Of a stretch of 64,000 nucleotides of DNA, positions 63,187 to 64,000 are shown piece by piece. Numbering within the stretch: position 1 is the first letter of the stretch; each line of letters opens with the position of its first letter. This DNA is from Frankia sp. AiPa1 (GTDB lineage Bacteria; Actinomycetota; Actinomycetes; Frankiales; Frankiaceae), in NCBI RefSeq assembly GCF_023243075.1, contig NZ_JALKFZ020000125.1:62001-126000 (forward strand), written 5' to 3'. The position numbers and the translations under genes were made by a program. Below the pieces are notes generated by a model. That model did no database searches. It saw only the letters and a program-made list of their open reading frames with translations, and was not told the DNA's origin.

Positions 63187-63209
63187 CAACAGGTGATGCG
63201 CCCCGGTTT
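63187..63209 (+). repeat. 23-bp direct repeat, right copy, flanking vapBC
   Basis: Identical to 62229-62251. Just to the right a second short tandem repeat (ACGGACGAGGCCTCA twice, about 63241-63270) is present. 63078-63287 has no gene. Confidence 0.9.
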
Positions 63210-63287
63210 GCTGACGGCGTTGCCGGCCGGGCGGTAGGGCGACGGACGAGGCCTCAACGGACGAGGCCTCATCGGTGGCCTGGCGGG

Positions 63288-64000
63288 TCACGCGGGCCGG
63301 TGCGCGGGGAGAGCCCCGGCGAGGACGGTTCCGAGGAGCATGGCCACGGTCGCGACAAGGACGGCCGTCGGCGCGCCGTGGCCGGCCGCGACCGCGGTAA
63401 GCGCGGCCAGCCCGATGGCGTTTCCCAGGCTGAGGGTCGTGGAGGCCAGGCCGTTCGCGACGCCCTGCTGGTCAGCGGCCACCCCCATGCCCGCCGCGAT
63501 CCACATGCCGGTCCAGACGACACCCTGCCCAAAGCCGGAGACGATGAGCCCGGGCACGGCGACGAGGATGCCGGCCTGGTGCTCGAAGGCAACGGCAAGC
63601 AGCGCGGTTCCGGGGATGCCGACGGCAAAGCCGATCAACAACGCCGCCCGCGCGCCGATCCGGGTGACGAGATGTTCGCCGGCCTGGGTGCCGGCCGCGA
63701 TCGATGCCGACGGGATGAGGAACACCAGGCCGGTCCGCAGCGGGGAAAGCCCATGGGTGTCCTGGAACAGCACGGTGAGGAAGTACGGCAGCACACCGAA
63801 GGTGGCCATGTAGGCAAACGTGATCGCCGCGGCGATCCCGGTCGACCGGTTCGTCAGCAATGTGGCCGGCAGCAGCGGGTCCGAGCCGCGTCGTTCCAGA
63901 ACCATGAAACAGCCGAACAGGGCGGCCGCGCAGCCGAGGGCCGCCCCGACCGCCGGGTCAGTCCAGCCGCCGATCGGCCCCTGGACCAGGGCGTAGACCA
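63288..64000 (-). CDS. MFS transporter (partial, N-terminus beyond window)
   Basis: The last ~237 residues of a drug-efflux type MFS protein: LLPATLLTNRSTGIAAAITF, MATFGVLPYFLTVLFQDTHGLSPLRTGLVFL, and ANGLASTTLSLGNAIGLAALTAVA. Hydrophobic segments match the second half of a 14-helix DHA2 transporter. The start lies past the right edge. Confidence 0.88.
   Translation of the reverse strand, partial: VYALVQGPIGGWTDPAVGAALGCAAALFGCFMVLERRGSDPLLPATLLTNRSTGIAAAITFAYMATFGVLPYFLTVLFQDTHGLSPLRTGLVFLIPSASIAAGTQAGEHLVTRIGARAALLIGFAVGIPGTALLAVAFEHQAGILVAVPGLIVSGFGQGVVWTGMWIAAGMGVAADQQGVANGLASTTLSLGNAIGLAALTAVAAGHGAPTAVLVATVAMLLGTVLAGALPAHRPA

Overview
The window is high-GC DNA (long GC-rich ORFs on both strands, frequent GTG starts, four-base ATGA/GTGA overlaps). 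Its families are typical of soil actinomycetes: many TetR/MarR/AraC/PadR regulators, F420-type luciferase-like oxidoreductases, a BREX-2-type PglX methyltransferase, a bacterial tyrosinase and numerous VapBC-like modules. A Frankia-like or related actinobacterium is the best guess. No rRNA or complete tRNA gene is present, so the assignment is an inference.

Layout. 1-12 kb: a Fic protein, a SnoaL/TetR/MerR regulatory block, a tyrosinase with a Met/His-rich DUF2182 membrane partner, a lipoprotein, a HAD hydrolase, an unfamiliar three-gene operon (TrpF-like enzyme, alpha-toroid membrane protein, methyltransferase), and a VapBC pair. 12-41 kb: an accessory region that starts at an intact HhH-GPD DNA glycosylase gene (minus strand, 11976-12551). 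It is punctuated by eight further partial copies of the first ~31 codons and upstream bases of that gene, all in the same orientation and 1.7-6.3 kb apart. Five to six of them also share a second, non-glycosylase arm. Between the copies lie gene blocks: a truncated PglX and a NYN protein; a broken lipoprotein; two AlbA_2-type proteins, one broken; a broken nitrilase; a PadR/membrane/SDR/hydrolase/TetR group; an ABC transporter with a two-component system; an AAA/DUF4143 ATPase; and a graveyard of SDR, antiporter, IS and tRNA fragments with one intact DUF433/DUF5615 pair. The pattern is what serial site-specific insertion into the 5' end of the glycosylase gene would leave: each event regenerates the gene and leaves the displaced 5' end behind. 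I regard this possible cassette array as the most interesting feature of the window. No recombinase gene is visible here.

41-64 kb: mostly intact regulator-enzyme pairs (TetR/alpha-beta hydrolase, AraC/saccharopine-dehydrogenase-like, MarR/quinone oxidoreductase, a PadR-ABC-permease operon, nitroreductase, GNAT plus cystathionine beta-synthase-like, MarR/LLM oxidoreductase, MFS plus TetR, IclR, LLM oxidoreductase). Interspersed are toxin-antitoxin modules (MazF-like, PIN, VapBC) and fragments. A vapBC pair at 62.4-63.1 kb lies between two exact 23-bp direct repeats. A scar at 52.57-52.81 kb joins a vapC fragment to a tetR fragment, both resembling genes elsewhere in the window. A partial MFS transporter runs off the right edge.

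Start sites were chosen from ribosome binding sites and family alignment by eye. All family names rest on motif recognition, not on database searches.
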